Counted from the first letter of the stretch, positions 18,151 through 27,001 are shown. The stretch: DNA of 64,000 bases from Pontibacter liquoris (GCF_022758235.1 NZ_JALEBG010000001.1:2046001-2110000); one strand, 5' to 3'. Numbers and translations: made by a program. Notes: generated by a model not told the origin, from the sequence alone.

Positions 18151-18366
18151 TGAATGCCAATAGCTTGTTTCGTGTATTTTTCTCGTTCAGAGATATAGAA
18201 GTATAGCGATACGAAGAACCCGAAGGATACTGTGTGGCACACGGAATTCAGGAGCCTTCCTTCATACTTCGTTACAAGTCATGCTGCGCTTAAGACTAGC
18301 GTAAGAAAACTAAAACTCATCAGCAGATTTATACATCAGCACATTTAACCCAATAGCACATTTACC

Positions 18367-19698
18367 ATGAAACTTTGGCAGAAAAATACAGGCGTTGCAA
18401 AAGAAATAGAGCGGTTTACGATAGGCAAGGATCCTGAACTGGACACCGAACTGGCTGCCTTTGACGTGCTGGGCTCGCTGGCGCATACGCGCATGCTGCA
18501 AAGTATAAACCTGCTTTCGGCAGCGGAACTGGAGGTGTTACAGCACGAATTAAAAGCGATCTATAAAAGCATAGAAGCCGGAGACTTTGCCATCGAACCG
18601 GGCGTGGAAGACATTCACTCGCAGGTGGAGCTGGAGCTGACACGACGGGTAGGAGAGGCGGGCAAAAAGATCCACAGCGGTCGCTCGCGCAACGACCAGG
18701 TGCTGCTGGATTTAAAGTTATACTTCCGCTATCAGCTGCAACAAACTGTAGAGCAGGTAGCAGGATTCTTTGAAGTGCTCCAGCAACTAAGCGAGCAACA
18801 CAAAGCGGTGCTACTGCCCGGCTACACACACCTGCAGGTGGCCATGCCATCTTCGTTCGGATTATGGTTTGGCGCTTACGCCGAGAGCCTGGTTGATGAT
18901 GTGCAGCTGCTATTGGCTGCTTATAAGATCGTAGACAAAAACCCACTGGGCTCCGCGGCCGGCTATGGCTCGTCTTTCCCCCTGAACCGGCAAATGACCA
19001 CCGATCTGCTGGGTTTTGAAAGTATGAACTATAACGTGGTGTATGCGCAAATGGGCCGCGGCAAATCAGAAAAAGTGGTGAGCATCGGGCTGGCTTCGGT
19101 GGCAGCCACCCTGGCCAAAATGGCCATGGACCTGTGCCTGTACATGAGCCAGAACTTTAGCTTTATCGCTTTGCCCGATACGCTGACAACCGGCTCCAGT
19201 ATTATGCCGCACAAAAAGAACCCGGACGTATTCGAGCTGGTGCGCGGCAAGTGCAACAAACTGCAGGCCCTGCCCACCGAAATCAGTATGTTGCTCATCA
19301 ACCTGCCATCCGGTTACCACCGGGAACTGCAGGTACTCAAAGAAGCGCTTTTCCCTGCTTTCAAAGAGCTCCGCGATTGTCTCGACATCATGGCCTACAT
19401 GTTACCGCAGCTGCAGGTAAAAGAAAATATCCTGGCAGATGAGAAGTATAAGTATCTCTTTAGCGTGGACGCTGTAAACGCCAATGTGTTAGAAGGAATG
19501 CCGTTCCGGGATGCCTATAAGGCTGTAGGGGAGAGCATCGAAAAGGGGAGCTTTACTGCGCCGGCTGCTGTGACCCACACCCATGAAGGCAGCATCGGCA
19601 ATTTATGCAATGCGCAGATAGCAGATCAGATGGCCGCTTTGCTGCAGCAATTCAACTTCGGGCGGGTGGCCGATGCTTATGCAAAACTGCTGGCTTAG
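18367..19698 (+). CDS. argH: Argininosuccinate lyase
   Basis: Fumarase/aspartase superfamily enzyme that splits argininosuccinate into arginine and fumarate, the last step of the pathway. 443 residues; recognisable segments include VEDIHSQVE, HSGRSRNDQVLLD, the signature GSSIMPHKKNPDVFE near 277-291, and PLGSAAGYGSSFP. It follows argE after 216 bases that contain no gene, so it may have its own promoter. The 3' end converges with a minus-strand membrane-sensor gene 16 bases away. Two AAGTATAA copies lie inside, one read as Ser-Ile and one as Lys-Tyr-Lys. Confidence 0.96.
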   Translation: MKLWQKNTGVAKEIERFTIGKDPELDTELAAFDVLGSLAHTRMLQSINLLSAAELEVLQHELKAIYKSIEAGDFAIEPGVEDIHSQVELELTRRVGEAGKKIHSGRSRNDQVLLDLKLYFRYQLQQTVEQVAGFFEVLQQLSEQHKAVLLPGYTHLQVAMPSSFGLWFGAYAESLVDDVQLLLAAYKIVDKNPLGSAAGYGSSFPLNRQMTTDLLGFESMNYNVVYAQMGRGKSEKVVSIGLASVAATLAKMAMDLCLYMSQNFSFIALPDTLTTGSSIMPHKKNPDVFELVRGKCNKLQALPTEISMLLINLPSGYHRELQVLKEALFPAFKELRDCLDIMAYMLPQLQVKENILADEKYKYLFSVDAVNANVLEGMPFRDAYKAVGESIEKGSFTAPAAVTHTHEGSIGNLCNAQIADQMAALLQQFNFGRVADAYAKLLA

Positions 19699-19714
19699 AA
19701 TTACAACTGCTTTC

Positions 19715-20401
19715 TTAGTTCCAGCGGTACTGCTGAGGTTTGCTTTGGCGGAGCTTACGGGAGGTCTGCAATAAAGTGCCCACCAGCAAAGCAAGTATAA
19801 TAGCCAGGGCAATGACCAGGTAAGACAGAACTTTCAGGGCTTGCACCTGTTGCCCGGCGGACCGGTAGAGTTCCTGGCCAACTTCTTCCTGTAGCGATAG
19901 GAGAGCATGCAGAGGTGGCAGCATTCGCGTAAAAGCTGTTTCCCCCTGGTGTTGGTAAAGGCTGGCTGCGGCTTGCAGCTGGTCTCTGTTACTATATACC
20001 AGCAGTTGCTGCTGTATGCCCAGCCACTGCTGGCGGGCCATTTTATACTTGCGCAGATTGGCGCTTTCCTTTTCTGTTAAATACGTGATTTCAAACCGGG
20101 CAAGCAGCGAATCCTGGGTTGTGGCCAGGCTGATTATACCTGCCTGCAACGCTTGCCTATCCTGTAACGACGGCGTTTGAAGCAGGCCCTCCAGCTGCTG
20201 CCGGTTTTCATAGTGCTTTTCGAGCAATGCCGAAATATCCAGCGCCGGCACCAGCCTGTCGTGGTAGACGGATGCAAACTGCCCACCGATCCGGGCCATA
20301 CTGTACTGCACAAACCAGTTGGCAAGTATGATCAGGATAAATACAAAGCCAAGCCCCAGGCTTATTTTATTCCGCTGCGAAACGGTGTAATTCCAACTCA
20401 T
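19715..20401 (-). CDS. Orphan four-helix-bundle sensor-like membrane protein
   Basis: 228 residues laid out like the periplasmic sensor part of a methyl-accepting chemotaxis protein: TM helix at about 13-31 (SLGLGFVFILIILANWFVQY), a helical Gln- and Leu-rich periplasmic region at 35-190 with 4HB_MCP-like features (YHDRLVPALDISALLEKHYE), and a second TM at 195-215. The chain ends after a short basic tail (RKLRQSKPQQYRWN) with no HAMP, kinase or methyl-accepting domain. No partner gene is adjacent. It could be a free-standing sensor that works through another protein or a remnant of a larger receptor. Confidence 0.65.
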   Translation of the reverse strand: MSWNYTVSQRNKISLGLGFVFILIILANWFVQYSMARIGGQFASVYHDRLVPALDISALLEKHYENRQQLEGLLQTPSLQDRQALQAGIISLATTQDSLLARFEITYLTEKESANLRKYKMARQQWLGIQQQLLVYSNRDQLQAAASLYQHQGETAFTRMLPPLHALLSLQEEVGQELYRSAGQQVQALKVLSYLVIALAIILALLVGTLLQTSRKLRQSKPQQYRWN

Positions 20402-20589
20402 AGCTAGCTGATAGGTAGATAAATCAAGATAGCGAATTTAATGTTCAAAGTAAAACGGCTGCTTTCTGTCCCGAGTAAAAGCGGCCGCTTTTCGTGTCAG
20501 TTTGTTCTTTTAAAAATCATAATATTTCTTTTTCCTGCTTCGTATAACAGGCACAACCAGCCTATGCGGCTGGCTGATGCAAACCAAAT

Positions 20590-21318
20590 TTGCCTGTGAT
20601 TCCGATAAAGATCCACACTCAACCCGACGACTCCACCTGCGGCCCGACAAGCCTGCATGCTGTTTACCGCTATTTCAAAGATCCTATTTCTTTGGGGGAG
20701 GTCATCAAAGAAGTTCCTTACCTGGATGAAGGCGGAACGCTGGAGGTTTTACTTGCCTGCCACGCCCTGCAACGCGGCTACCAGGCTATTATTTATACTT
20801 ATAACCTCCATATTTTCGACCCGACCTGGATCGGACTGGGAAACGAAGAGGTAATCCTGAAACTGGAGGAGCAGATGGAAATCAAGAAAGGCAAGAAATT
20901 TCAGCGGGCCACCCGCGCGTACATTGACTTTCTGCGACTTGGTGGACAAATCAAATGCCGGGACCTTACAAAAGCCCTGCTCCGCGAGTATTTTGAACAG
21001 GATATTCCACTCCTCACGGGCTTAAGCGCCACTTACCTGTACCAGAGTGCCCGCGAAACAGCTGATGCGGCGGGTAATTCTATTTACGATGATGTAGCGG
21101 GTTTTCCGATGGGGCATTTTGTGGTGCTGTGCGGCTTTGGCGAAGACCAGAAGAAAATTGTAGTGGCCGATCCTTACGGCGAAAACCCCTATTTCAACAC
21201 CAATTATTATGAAGTGAGCGCCTCCCACCTGATCAATTCCATTATGTTGGGAATGGCCACTTTCGATGCAAACCTACTGGCAATTAAGCCCCTATCCAAA
21301 GAACCTGTGCAAAGCTAG
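20590..21318 (+). CDS. C39-like papain-fold protein, first gene of an amidoligase operon
   Basis: 242 residues resembling the C39-like peptidase fold. The triad candidates are C17 in DDSTCGPTSLHAVYRYF, H176 in GHFVVLCGFG and D194 in VADPYG. No signal peptide or transporter domain is present, so it acts in the cytoplasm. No in-frame ATG precedes the conserved region; the start must be TTG at 20590 or GTG at 20596. It lies 3 bases upstream of a RimK-like ATP-grasp gene and leads a four-gene operon. Its role there may be to cleave or transfer a peptide made or modified by the ligases; that is inference. Confidence 0.8.
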   Translation: MPVIPIKIHTQPDDSTCGPTSLHAVYRYFKDPISLGEVIKEVPYLDEGGTLEVLLACHALQRGYQAIIYTYNLHIFDPTWIGLGNEEVILKLEEQMEIKKGKKFQRATRAYIDFLRLGGQIKCRDLTKALLREYFEQDIPLLTGLSATYLYQSARETADAAGNSIYDDVAGFPMGHFVVLCGFGEDQKKIVVADPYGENPYFNTNYYEVSASHLINSIMLGMATFDANLLAIKPLSKEPVQS

Positions 21319-21321
21319 AAA

Positions 21322-22794
21322 ATGCGAAAAATCGTTGTAGTAGACCATCCCGGCGACTGGGAAATGGTCATAGAAGATGTGGAAGTTGTAGATGCACAGA
21401 CATACCTGACCAGCACCGCTTACACCGATATTAGGAACGCCCGAATATTTAATCTCTGCCGCTCGTACCGATACCAGAGCGGCGGCTATTATGTGTCGCT
21501 GCTGGCTGAAGCGCGGGGCCACAAAGCCATCCCGAGCGTTACGACCATGCAGGATCTCAAAAGCCCGACCATTGTGCGGGCCATCACCGTCGAGATCGAG
21601 GACCTGATCAAGAAAAGCCTGGCAAGCCTGCGTTCTAAAACCTTTACCCTGAGCATTTACTTTGGGCAAAACGTGGCGCAGAAGTATGAGAAGCTTTGCA
21701 AGCAGCTGCACGACCTGTTTCAGGCACCGCTGCTGCGTGCCCAGTTTGTGTACCGCGATGAATGGGTACTGCAGAGTATTTCACCGATTCCGGTAAACGA
21801 AGTGCCCGAACACCACCACAAGTATATGAAGCGCTTTGCCAAGGCCTACTTTGCACGCCACCGCTTTGCCAGCGCCCGGCTTACGCGCAAGATCTATGAC
21901 CTGGCCATACTGGTAGACCCAGCCGAAAAAGCGCCGCCTTCCAACGACAAAGCCATTCAGCATTTTATAGAGGCGGCCGAAAATATGGGCTTCTATACCG
22001 AGCTTATCACAAAAGACGATTACCGCCGCCTGCCAGAGTTCGATGCCTTATTTATCCGCGAAACTACCGCTGTAAACCATCATACTTACCGCTTTTCACG
22101 CAAGGCGTTTGCCGACGGGCTTGTGGTGATCGATGATCCGGTTTCTATTTTGCGCTGCACCAACAAAGTATACTTGGCCGAGCTGCTGGCAAAAGCCAAA
22201 GTGCCGATCCCTAAAACCATGATCATCCACAAAGATAACCGCGACCAGGTAGAGGCGGAGCTTGGCCTGCCCTGCGTTTTGAAGAAACCGGACAGCTCCT
22301 TCTCGCTGGGCGTGGTGAAGGCGAAGGATAAAGCAGGTCTCAAACGCGAGCTCGACCAGATGCTGGAAGATTCAGAGCTGATCATCGGCCAGGAGTATAC
22401 CCCGACCGAGTATGACTGGCGCATCGGCATACTGGACAAGCAGCCGCTTTATGCCTGCAAGTATTTTATGGCCAAAGGCCATTGGCAGATCTATAACTGG
22501 AACGGCGAAAAGAAACAGGACGAGGAAGGGGATGATGAAGTAGTGCCTTTCGAAGAAGTACCCTTTCATGTGCTGCACACCGCCCTGAAAGCGGCCAACC
22601 TGATCGGCGATGGCTTGTATGGCGTAGACCTGAAAGATATTGACGGCAAGGCTTATGTGATCGAGATCAACGACAACCCTAGTATAGATGCCGGTTGCGA
22701 AGACAAGATCCTCAAGAAAGAGCTTTACAGTGCCATCATCAAGTCAATTAAACGCCGCATTGATAACCAGAAAATGAGCAGAACCAATGAGTAG
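21322..22794 (+). CDS. RimK-like ATP-grasp ligase with N-terminal extension
   Basis: 490 residues. The first 200 or so form the extension found on a subset of RimK-like proteins (IVVVDHPGDWEMVIEDVEVV, then RSYRYQSGGYYVSLLAEARG). Residues about 205-480 are an ATP-grasp: pre-ATP-grasp region (AILVDPAEKAPPSNDKAIQ), CTNKVYLAELLAKAKVPIPKT, the ATP-binding PCVLKKPDSSFSLGVVK, and metal ligands in VIEINDNPSID. Such enzymes activate a carboxylate as acyl phosphate and form a peptide or amide bond, often adding glutamate or another amino acid. It sits between the C39-like gene (3-base gap) and the GCS2 gene (8-base overlap). Substrate unknown. Confidence 0.88.
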   Translation: MRKIVVVDHPGDWEMVIEDVEVVDAQTYLTSTAYTDIRNARIFNLCRSYRYQSGGYYVSLLAEARGHKAIPSVTTMQDLKSPTIVRAITVEIEDLIKKSLASLRSKTFTLSIYFGQNVAQKYEKLCKQLHDLFQAPLLRAQFVYRDEWVLQSISPIPVNEVPEHHHKYMKRFAKAYFARHRFASARLTRKIYDLAILVDPAEKAPPSNDKAIQHFIEAAENMGFYTELITKDDYRRLPEFDALFIRETTAVNHHTYRFSRKAFADGLVVIDDPVSILRCTNKVYLAELLAKAKVPIPKTMIIHKDNRDQVEAELGLPCVLKKPDSSFSLGVVKAKDKAGLKRELDQMLEDSELIIGQEYTPTEYDWRIGILDKQPLYACKYFMAKGHWQIYNWNGEKKQDEEGDDEVVPFEEVPFHVLHTALKAANLIGDGLYGVDLKDIDGKAYVIEINDNPSIDAGCEDKILKKELYSAIIKSIKRRIDNQKMSRTNE

Positions 22795-24034
22795 CCAGAC
22801 CAGCACCCTGCACTTGTTCGAAGGATTCGGGGTAGAGTTAGAATATATGATCGTGGATGCCCGCACGCTGCAGGTCTCCCCCATAACCGATAAACTGATC
22901 TACGATGAAGTAGGCGCCTATGTGTCGGATGTGGAGTTCGGGGAAATTGCCTGGAGCAACGAGCTGGTGCTGCACGTGGTGGAGCTCAAAACCCAGTTAC
23001 CGGCTCCTTCACTGGCAGGCCTGCACCTTAAATTCCAGGAGCATGTGCGTAAAATTAACGGCAAGCTGCGCAAGTATAATGCCTGCCTGCTGCCCACCGG
23101 CGCCCACCCGCTCATGGACCCCTACACAGAAACGAAGCTCTGGCCCCACGAGCACAATGCTGTCTACGAGGCCTACAACCGTATCTTCGACTGCCGGGGC
23201 CATGGCTGGGCCAACCTGCAAAGCACGCACCTGAATCTGCCCTTCGGCAATGACGATGAATTTGGCAAGCTGCATGCAGCCATCCGCATGGTGCTGCCGC
23301 TGATTCCGGCGCTGAGCGCTTCGTCGCCCATACTGGATGGCAAAGTGAGCGGCTACCAGGACACACGCCTTGAAGTCTACCGCCACAACCAGGACAAAGT
23401 GCCCAGCGTGGCAGGCAAGGTCATTCCGGAAGCCGTTTTCAGCAAGCAGGACTACGAGCAGCACATCCTCCAGCGCATTTACCACGACATCGCAGCACAC
23501 GATCCGGAAGGTATTTTGCAGGAGGAGTTCTTGAACTCTAGAGGCGCCATAGCGCGGTTTGTGCGTGACGCTATCGAGATCCGGCTGATCGATATCCAGG
23601 AATGTCCGCTGGCTGATCTGGCCATACTGCAGGCCGTGGTTGCTGTGATAAAAGCCCTTGTTGCCGAACACTGGGTGCCGCTGAGTGAGCTAAAGCAATG
23701 GAATGAGGATACCCTCTCGGCGTTGCTGCTGCAGGTGATCAAAAATGGCCAGCAGGCGGTGCTGACGGATCAGAACTTTACCAGGTGCTTTGGCTTTCAG
23801 GGAGGCGAAAATGCCACAGTAGGGGAGCTTTGGAAGCACCTGGTGGCGCAAACGTTGCCTTCGGATGCCCAGGAGGAGATTAGTGAGGCGCTGAACATCA
23901 TCCTTACAAAGGGCAACCTGTCCAGCCGCCTTTTAGATGCCTTAGGCCAAAATCCTTCCGAAGCGTCCATCATCCAAGTATACCGGCAACTTAGCCAGTG
24001 CCTGGAAAGCGGTGACCTTTTCCTTCCTAAATAA
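22787..24034 (+). CDS. GCS2-type carboxylate-amine ligase
   Basis: 415-residue member of the glutamate-cysteine ligase type 2 family, which share the glutamine-synthetase-like fold (EGFGVELEYMIVDARTLQ at the N-terminus, NELVLHVVELKT, HPLMDPYTETKLWPHEH, NLQSTHLNLPFG). Members form gamma-glutamyl or similar amide bonds with ATP. True glutathione synthesis is not supported because a second canonical enzyme is absent and the neighbours are different. Start ATG 22787 overlaps the ATP-grasp gene by 8 bases and its stop is 2 bases before the next gene, so the operon is tightly coupled. Family assignment is good; the product is unknown. Confidence 0.87.
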   Translation: MSSQTSTLHLFEGFGVELEYMIVDARTLQVSPITDKLIYDEVGAYVSDVEFGEIAWSNELVLHVVELKTQLPAPSLAGLHLKFQEHVRKINGKLRKYNACLLPTGAHPLMDPYTETKLWPHEHNAVYEAYNRIFDCRGHGWANLQSTHLNLPFGNDDEFGKLHAAIRMVLPLIPALSASSPILDGKVSGYQDTRLEVYRHNQDKVPSVAGKVIPEAVFSKQDYEQHILQRIYHDIAAHDPEGILQEEFLNSRGAIARFVRDAIEIRLIDIQECPLADLAILQAVVAVIKALVAEHWVPLSELKQWNEDTLSALLLQVIKNGQQAVLTDQNFTRCFGFQGGENATVGELWKHLVAQTLPSDAQEEISEALNIILTKGNLSSRLLDALGQNPSEASIIQVYRQLSQCLESGDLFLPK

Positions 24035-24036
24035 GT

Positions 24037-24753
24037 ATGCTGAAATTACTTTTAACCTGTGAGCACGGCGGCAACCGGATTCCGCCTGAATACATTTCTT
24101 TGTTTCAAGGTGCAGAAGAGGTGCTGGCCTCGCACCGCGGGTATGATATCGGGGCTTTATCGCTTTTTAAAGAATTGCAGCCACTGGCAAGCGCCAGTTA
24201 CTTTTCCGAGAATTCGCGCCTTTTAGTGGAGCTCAACCGCTCACTGCACCACCCGCACCTGTTCTCAGCCTACACCAAACCGTTACCCGAACAGGAAAAG
24301 ACCGCTATACTTAATGCCTTTTACTTTCCGTACCGCCGGCAGGTAGAGCAGGCCGTACAGGAAATGGTGCAGAATGGCGACCAGGTGCTGCATTTGTCAG
24401 TGCATACCTTTACGCCCGTGCTCAATGGCGTAGAACGCCAGACGGATATCGGGTTGTTGTATGATCCGGCCCGAAAAATGGAGCAGGCTATTTGCAAAGT
24501 CTTCAAGGAGCATTTCCCATTGGAGCCTGAAAAGCTGCAGATACGCTTTAATTATCCGTACCTTGGCAAGTCCGATGGCTTAACAACGTACCTGCGCGGC
24601 CGGTTCTCGGAAGTGCAGTATCGGGGCATCGAGCTGGAAGTAAATCAATGCTTTGCGCAGGGCTCCGCCAAAGTATGGGGGCATGTGCGCTGGCAGATAA
24701 AACAGACACTAAACCAGGTACTGCATACCAGCCGCGTGCCTGTGGCAGGTTAA
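24037..24753 (+). CDS. N-formylglutamate amidohydrolase-like protein
   Basis: 238 residues matching the N-formylglutamate amidohydrolase (HutG-type) family: LLTCEHGGNRIPPEY at the N-terminus (Glu and His of the metal site), ASHRGYDIGALSLF, RLLVELNRSLHH, LHLSVHTFTPV and RQTDIGLLYDP. Classical members release formate from N-formylglutamate in histidine breakdown, but no hut gene is nearby. Instead it ends the C39-like / ATP-grasp / GCS2 operon, 2 bases after the ligase gene, so it more likely hydrolyses a glutamyl-type amide belonging to that system. Confidence 0.85.
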   Translation: MLKLLLTCEHGGNRIPPEYISLFQGAEEVLASHRGYDIGALSLFKELQPLASASYFSENSRLLVELNRSLHHPHLFSAYTKPLPEQEKTAILNAFYFPYRRQVEQAVQEMVQNGDQVLHLSVHTFTPVLNGVERQTDIGLLYDPARKMEQAICKVFKEHFPLEPEKLQIRFNYPYLGKSDGLTTYLRGRFSEVQYRGIELEVNQCFAQGSAKVWGHVRWQIKQTLNQVLHTSRVPVAG

Positions 24754-24895
24754 GAATAGTATTTGTTCTATCATAACGCTTGTTTAGCAAAACAAAATCC
24801 GGAAATTACTAGTATGGAATCAAGAATGAGTTTGCCTTATTTTAATGGCAGGCATTTATACTTTAATCATACAATCACATTAATCCCTTAAAACT

Positions 24896-25510
24896 ATGAA
24901 GTTTAGAAGTTTACTTAACCTGGCAATGGCATTGATCATCGGGCAGCTGCTTTTTGCATGTAGCTCGGCTAAATACTACGAATTTTCTGCGCAAAAGCCA
25001 GAAGCTTACAACAAGGTAAAAGATAAGCCGGCCCCCGGGCAAGCTGTCGCTCCGACCTTATCGGAAGTAGCCCTGGCAGCTGCCGAGGAGAAAGCTGCTA
25101 CAAAAGCAGCGGCGCCTGTACTGGAAGCAAGTACCGTGAAAACACCTGCTGCAGCTCCCAAAAAAGTGGCTGCCTTGCCAGCGGCTCCTGCAAACGTAAA
25201 CACAGCGGTAACGCCGGCAACGGAAACAAAAACCATCACCGAGGCTGAAGCCGTGAGTATGGCCAAAGCTCGCCTAGCTACTATGACAAAAGCTGAGAAG
25301 AAGGAATTTAAGAAAGATGTGAAAGAGGCCTACCGGGCCAGTAGCAATACTTCGATCGTGGAAATCATCCTGGCCGTTTTGTTACCGCCGCTGGCTGTGT
25401 TCCTGCACGATGGCATCGGAACTTCTTTCTGGATCAGCATTATCCTGACCCTGCTCTTCTATTTACCAGGTATTATTTATGCCTTGCTGGTTGTAACCGA
25501 CACGATCTAA
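24896..25510 (+). CDS. Lipoprotein with C-terminal YqaE/Pmp3 membrane domain
   Basis: 204 residues in three parts: a lipoprotein signal with lipobox LFAC (C22), a long low-complexity Ala/Pro/Thr/Lys-rich linker at about 45-120, and a C-terminal pair of membrane helices at about 155-202 (EIILAVLLPPLAVFLHDGIG, then PGIIYALLVV) that match the YqaE/Pmp3 family of small stress-related membrane proteins. Free YqaE proteins are about 50 residues; this one is joined to a lipid-anchored extension. The linker could span part of the periplasm. A strong terminator follows at 25529. The stop codon TAA lends its AA to an AAGTATAA copy. Confidence 0.8.
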   Translation: MKFRSLLNLAMALIIGQLLFACSSAKYYEFSAQKPEAYNKVKDKPAPGQAVAPTLSEVALAAAEEKAATKAAAPVLEASTVKTPAAAPKKVAALPAAPANVNTAVTPATETKTITEAEAVSMAKARLATMTKAEKKEFKKDVKEAYRASSNTSIVEIILAVLLPPLAVFLHDGIGTSFWISIILTLLFYLPGIIYALLVVTDTI

Positions 25511-25528
25511 GTATAACTCTTTTTACTT

Positions 25529-25569
25529 AAAACAGAAAAAGCACCGTTACGCGGTGCTTTTTCTGTTTT
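25529..25569 (+). terminator. Strong bidirectional-type terminator
   Basis: Perfect 18-bp stem, AAAACAGAAAAAGCACCG at 25529-25546 and its complement at 25552-25569, five-base loop, with A- and T-tracts on the two sides. It ends the YqaE-domain lipoprotein gene. Confidence 0.85.
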
Positions 25570-25591
25570 AAAGGTAATATGCTAACCTCTG

Positions 25592-25599
25592 TAATTTTG
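25592..25599 (+). promoter_or_regulatory. Candidate -7 box (TAATTTTG) of the dnaJ-like gene
   Basis: Exact match to the Bacteroidota -7 consensus TAnnTTTG, 63 bases upstream of the ATG. A T-rich stretch lies at the -33 distance but no clean TTTG. Confidence 0.35.
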
Positions 25600-25662
25600 A
25601 ATGCGTTTAATAAAAATCAGCATACTAGTATATTGCGCAGGCAAACCTAATCCCTCATCTGC

Positions 25663-26613
25663 ATGGACTACAAAGATTACTACAAAGTACTGGGCGTTGC
25701 GAAAACGGCATCGCAGGCCGAAATAAAAAAAGCTTACCGTGCTTTGGCCAAGAAATTCCACCCTGATAAAAATAAAGGCGACAAAGCGGCTGAAGAAAAA
25801 TTTAAAGACATCAGCGAAGCCTACGAAGTACTTGGTGACGAAGAAAAGCGCAAGCAGTATGACCAGCTCGGAGCCAACTGGCGCCAGTACCAGAATGCCG
25901 GCGCTGGCGGCCAGTACGGGGGCAGACCAGGTGGCGGTTTCCAGGGGGGCGGCTACTACGAAGGCGACATCAACGATATGTTTGGCGGCGGAGGTGGCGG
26001 CTTTTCCGACTTCTTCCAGCAGTTTTTTGGCGGTGGCAGCTCAGCCGGCTTTGGCGGGCAGGCGCAGGGCAGAAGCCGGGCCCAAAAAGGGCAGGATTAC
26101 CAGGCCGAAATGGATATTACCCTGCAGGAGGCGCACGACGGCACTTCGCGCCTGCTGACAGTAAACAACCAGCAGCTCCGCATCACCACCAAGCCAGGTG
26201 TAGCCGATGGGCAAACGTTGCGCATCAAGGGCAAAGGAGGCCCGGCAGCTGGCGGCGGCACAGCCGGCGACCTGTACATCAACATTCATATTCAGCCAGA
26301 CCCGCGTTTTGTGCGGCAAGGAGATGACCTGCACACCAGCATGCCGGTAGATATGTACACGGCCATACTGGGAGGCAATGCGCAGGTAAATACCCTGGCA
26401 GGCCAACTGAAATTAAAGATCCCGGCCGGTACGCAAAACGGTAAGACATTGCGGCTTCGGGGCAAAGGCATGCCACATTATGGCAAAGCGGACCAATACG
26501 GCGATCTGTACGTAAAAATAGATGTGATGCTTCCCACCAACCTTTCGGATGAAGAAAAGGCACTGCTGGAGCAACTGCGTGATAAACAGGCAGCGCGAGC
26601 AGCTAATGTATAA
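25663..26613 (+). CDS. cbpA: CbpA-like DnaJ co-chaperone
   Basis: 316-residue type II J protein. J domain at residues 1-70 with HPD at 33-35, a Gly/Phe-rich linker at about 75-130 ([16 protein letters not shown]) and two C-terminal substrate-binding domains ([38 protein letters not shown]). The zinc finger of classical DnaJ is missing, hence CbpA-like. It stimulates DnaK ATPase and delivers clients. The next gene is 31 bases downstream and may be co-transcribed. Confidence 0.93.
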   Translation: MDYKDYYKVLGVAKTASQAEIKKAYRALAKKFHPDKNKGDKAAEEKFKDISEAYEVLGDEEKRKQYDQLGANWRQYQNAGAGGQYGGRPGGGFQGGGYYEGDINDMFGGGGGGFSDFFQQFFGGGSSAGFGGQAQGRSRAQKGQDYQAEMDITLQEAHDGTSRLLTVNNQQLRITTKPGVADGQTLRIKGKGGPAAGGGTAGDLYINIHIQPDPRFVRQGDDLHTSMPVDMYTAILGGNAQVNTLAGQLKLKIPAGTQNGKTLRLRGKGMPHYGKADQYGDLYVKIDVMLPTNLSDEEKALLEQLRDKQAARAANV

Positions 26614-26644
26614 GTAACCACAGACCTCACATTACTCAGGAGCT

Positions 26645-27001
26645 ATGTTAATATCCATTCAACCGTCACCTTACCACAGCCGCATAGATGATTTCATCGA
26701 CAGCATGGCTGACAGCAAGCTTACGTTTTATGCCAGCGACCTGCTGAGCCAGCATGGCTGCGAAAGTATGGCCGAATTAAGCCAGGCCATTAAGCGGGCC
26801 ACCCAGGTTTGCTCCTCCATGCACCTGCCCCTGCGCGAAAACTTCAAAGTCGTGTTTCGTTCCAGAGGAGGAGAGGTACTGCAGGACTGGCGCTTATCGC
26901 CGATGGCGTATATGCTGATGGTGATCAATGCCGATGCCAGCAATGATCTTATTGCCCGGATGCAGGTGGAAATGGTAAAGCGGGCGCTGCACCTGGAGTA
27001 A
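26645..27001 (+). CDS. Small protein downstream of cbpA, possibly BRO-N/DinD-like
   Basis: 118 residues. The pattern LTFYASDLLSQHGCESMAEL ... AIKRATQVCSSM ... ENFKVVF ... DWRLSPMAYMLMVINAD ... VEMVKRAL recalls the N-terminal part of DinD and BRO-type proteins (YASELQKLLGY-like start, DYxLSxxAxYLIxxNAD-like core), seen by eye only. It occupies the place of the CbpM modulator in the gamma-proteobacterial cbpAM operon but does not look like CbpM. AGGAG 3 bases before the ATG is a possible ribosome site. Its last 53 bases overlap the convergent truC gene. Confidence 0.6.
   Translation: MLISIQPSPYHSRIDDFIDSMADSKLTFYASDLLSQHGCESMAELSQAIKRATQVCSSMHLPLRENFKVVFRSRGGEVLQDWRLSPMAYMLMVINADASNDLIARMQVEMVKRALHLE

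Noticed and set aside
22787..24034. GCS2 protein as glutathione-synthesis enzyme gshA
   Set aside because: The operon partners are a C39-like protein, an ATP-grasp ligase and an amidohydrolase, with no gshB-type neighbour; glutathione synthesis is not supported.
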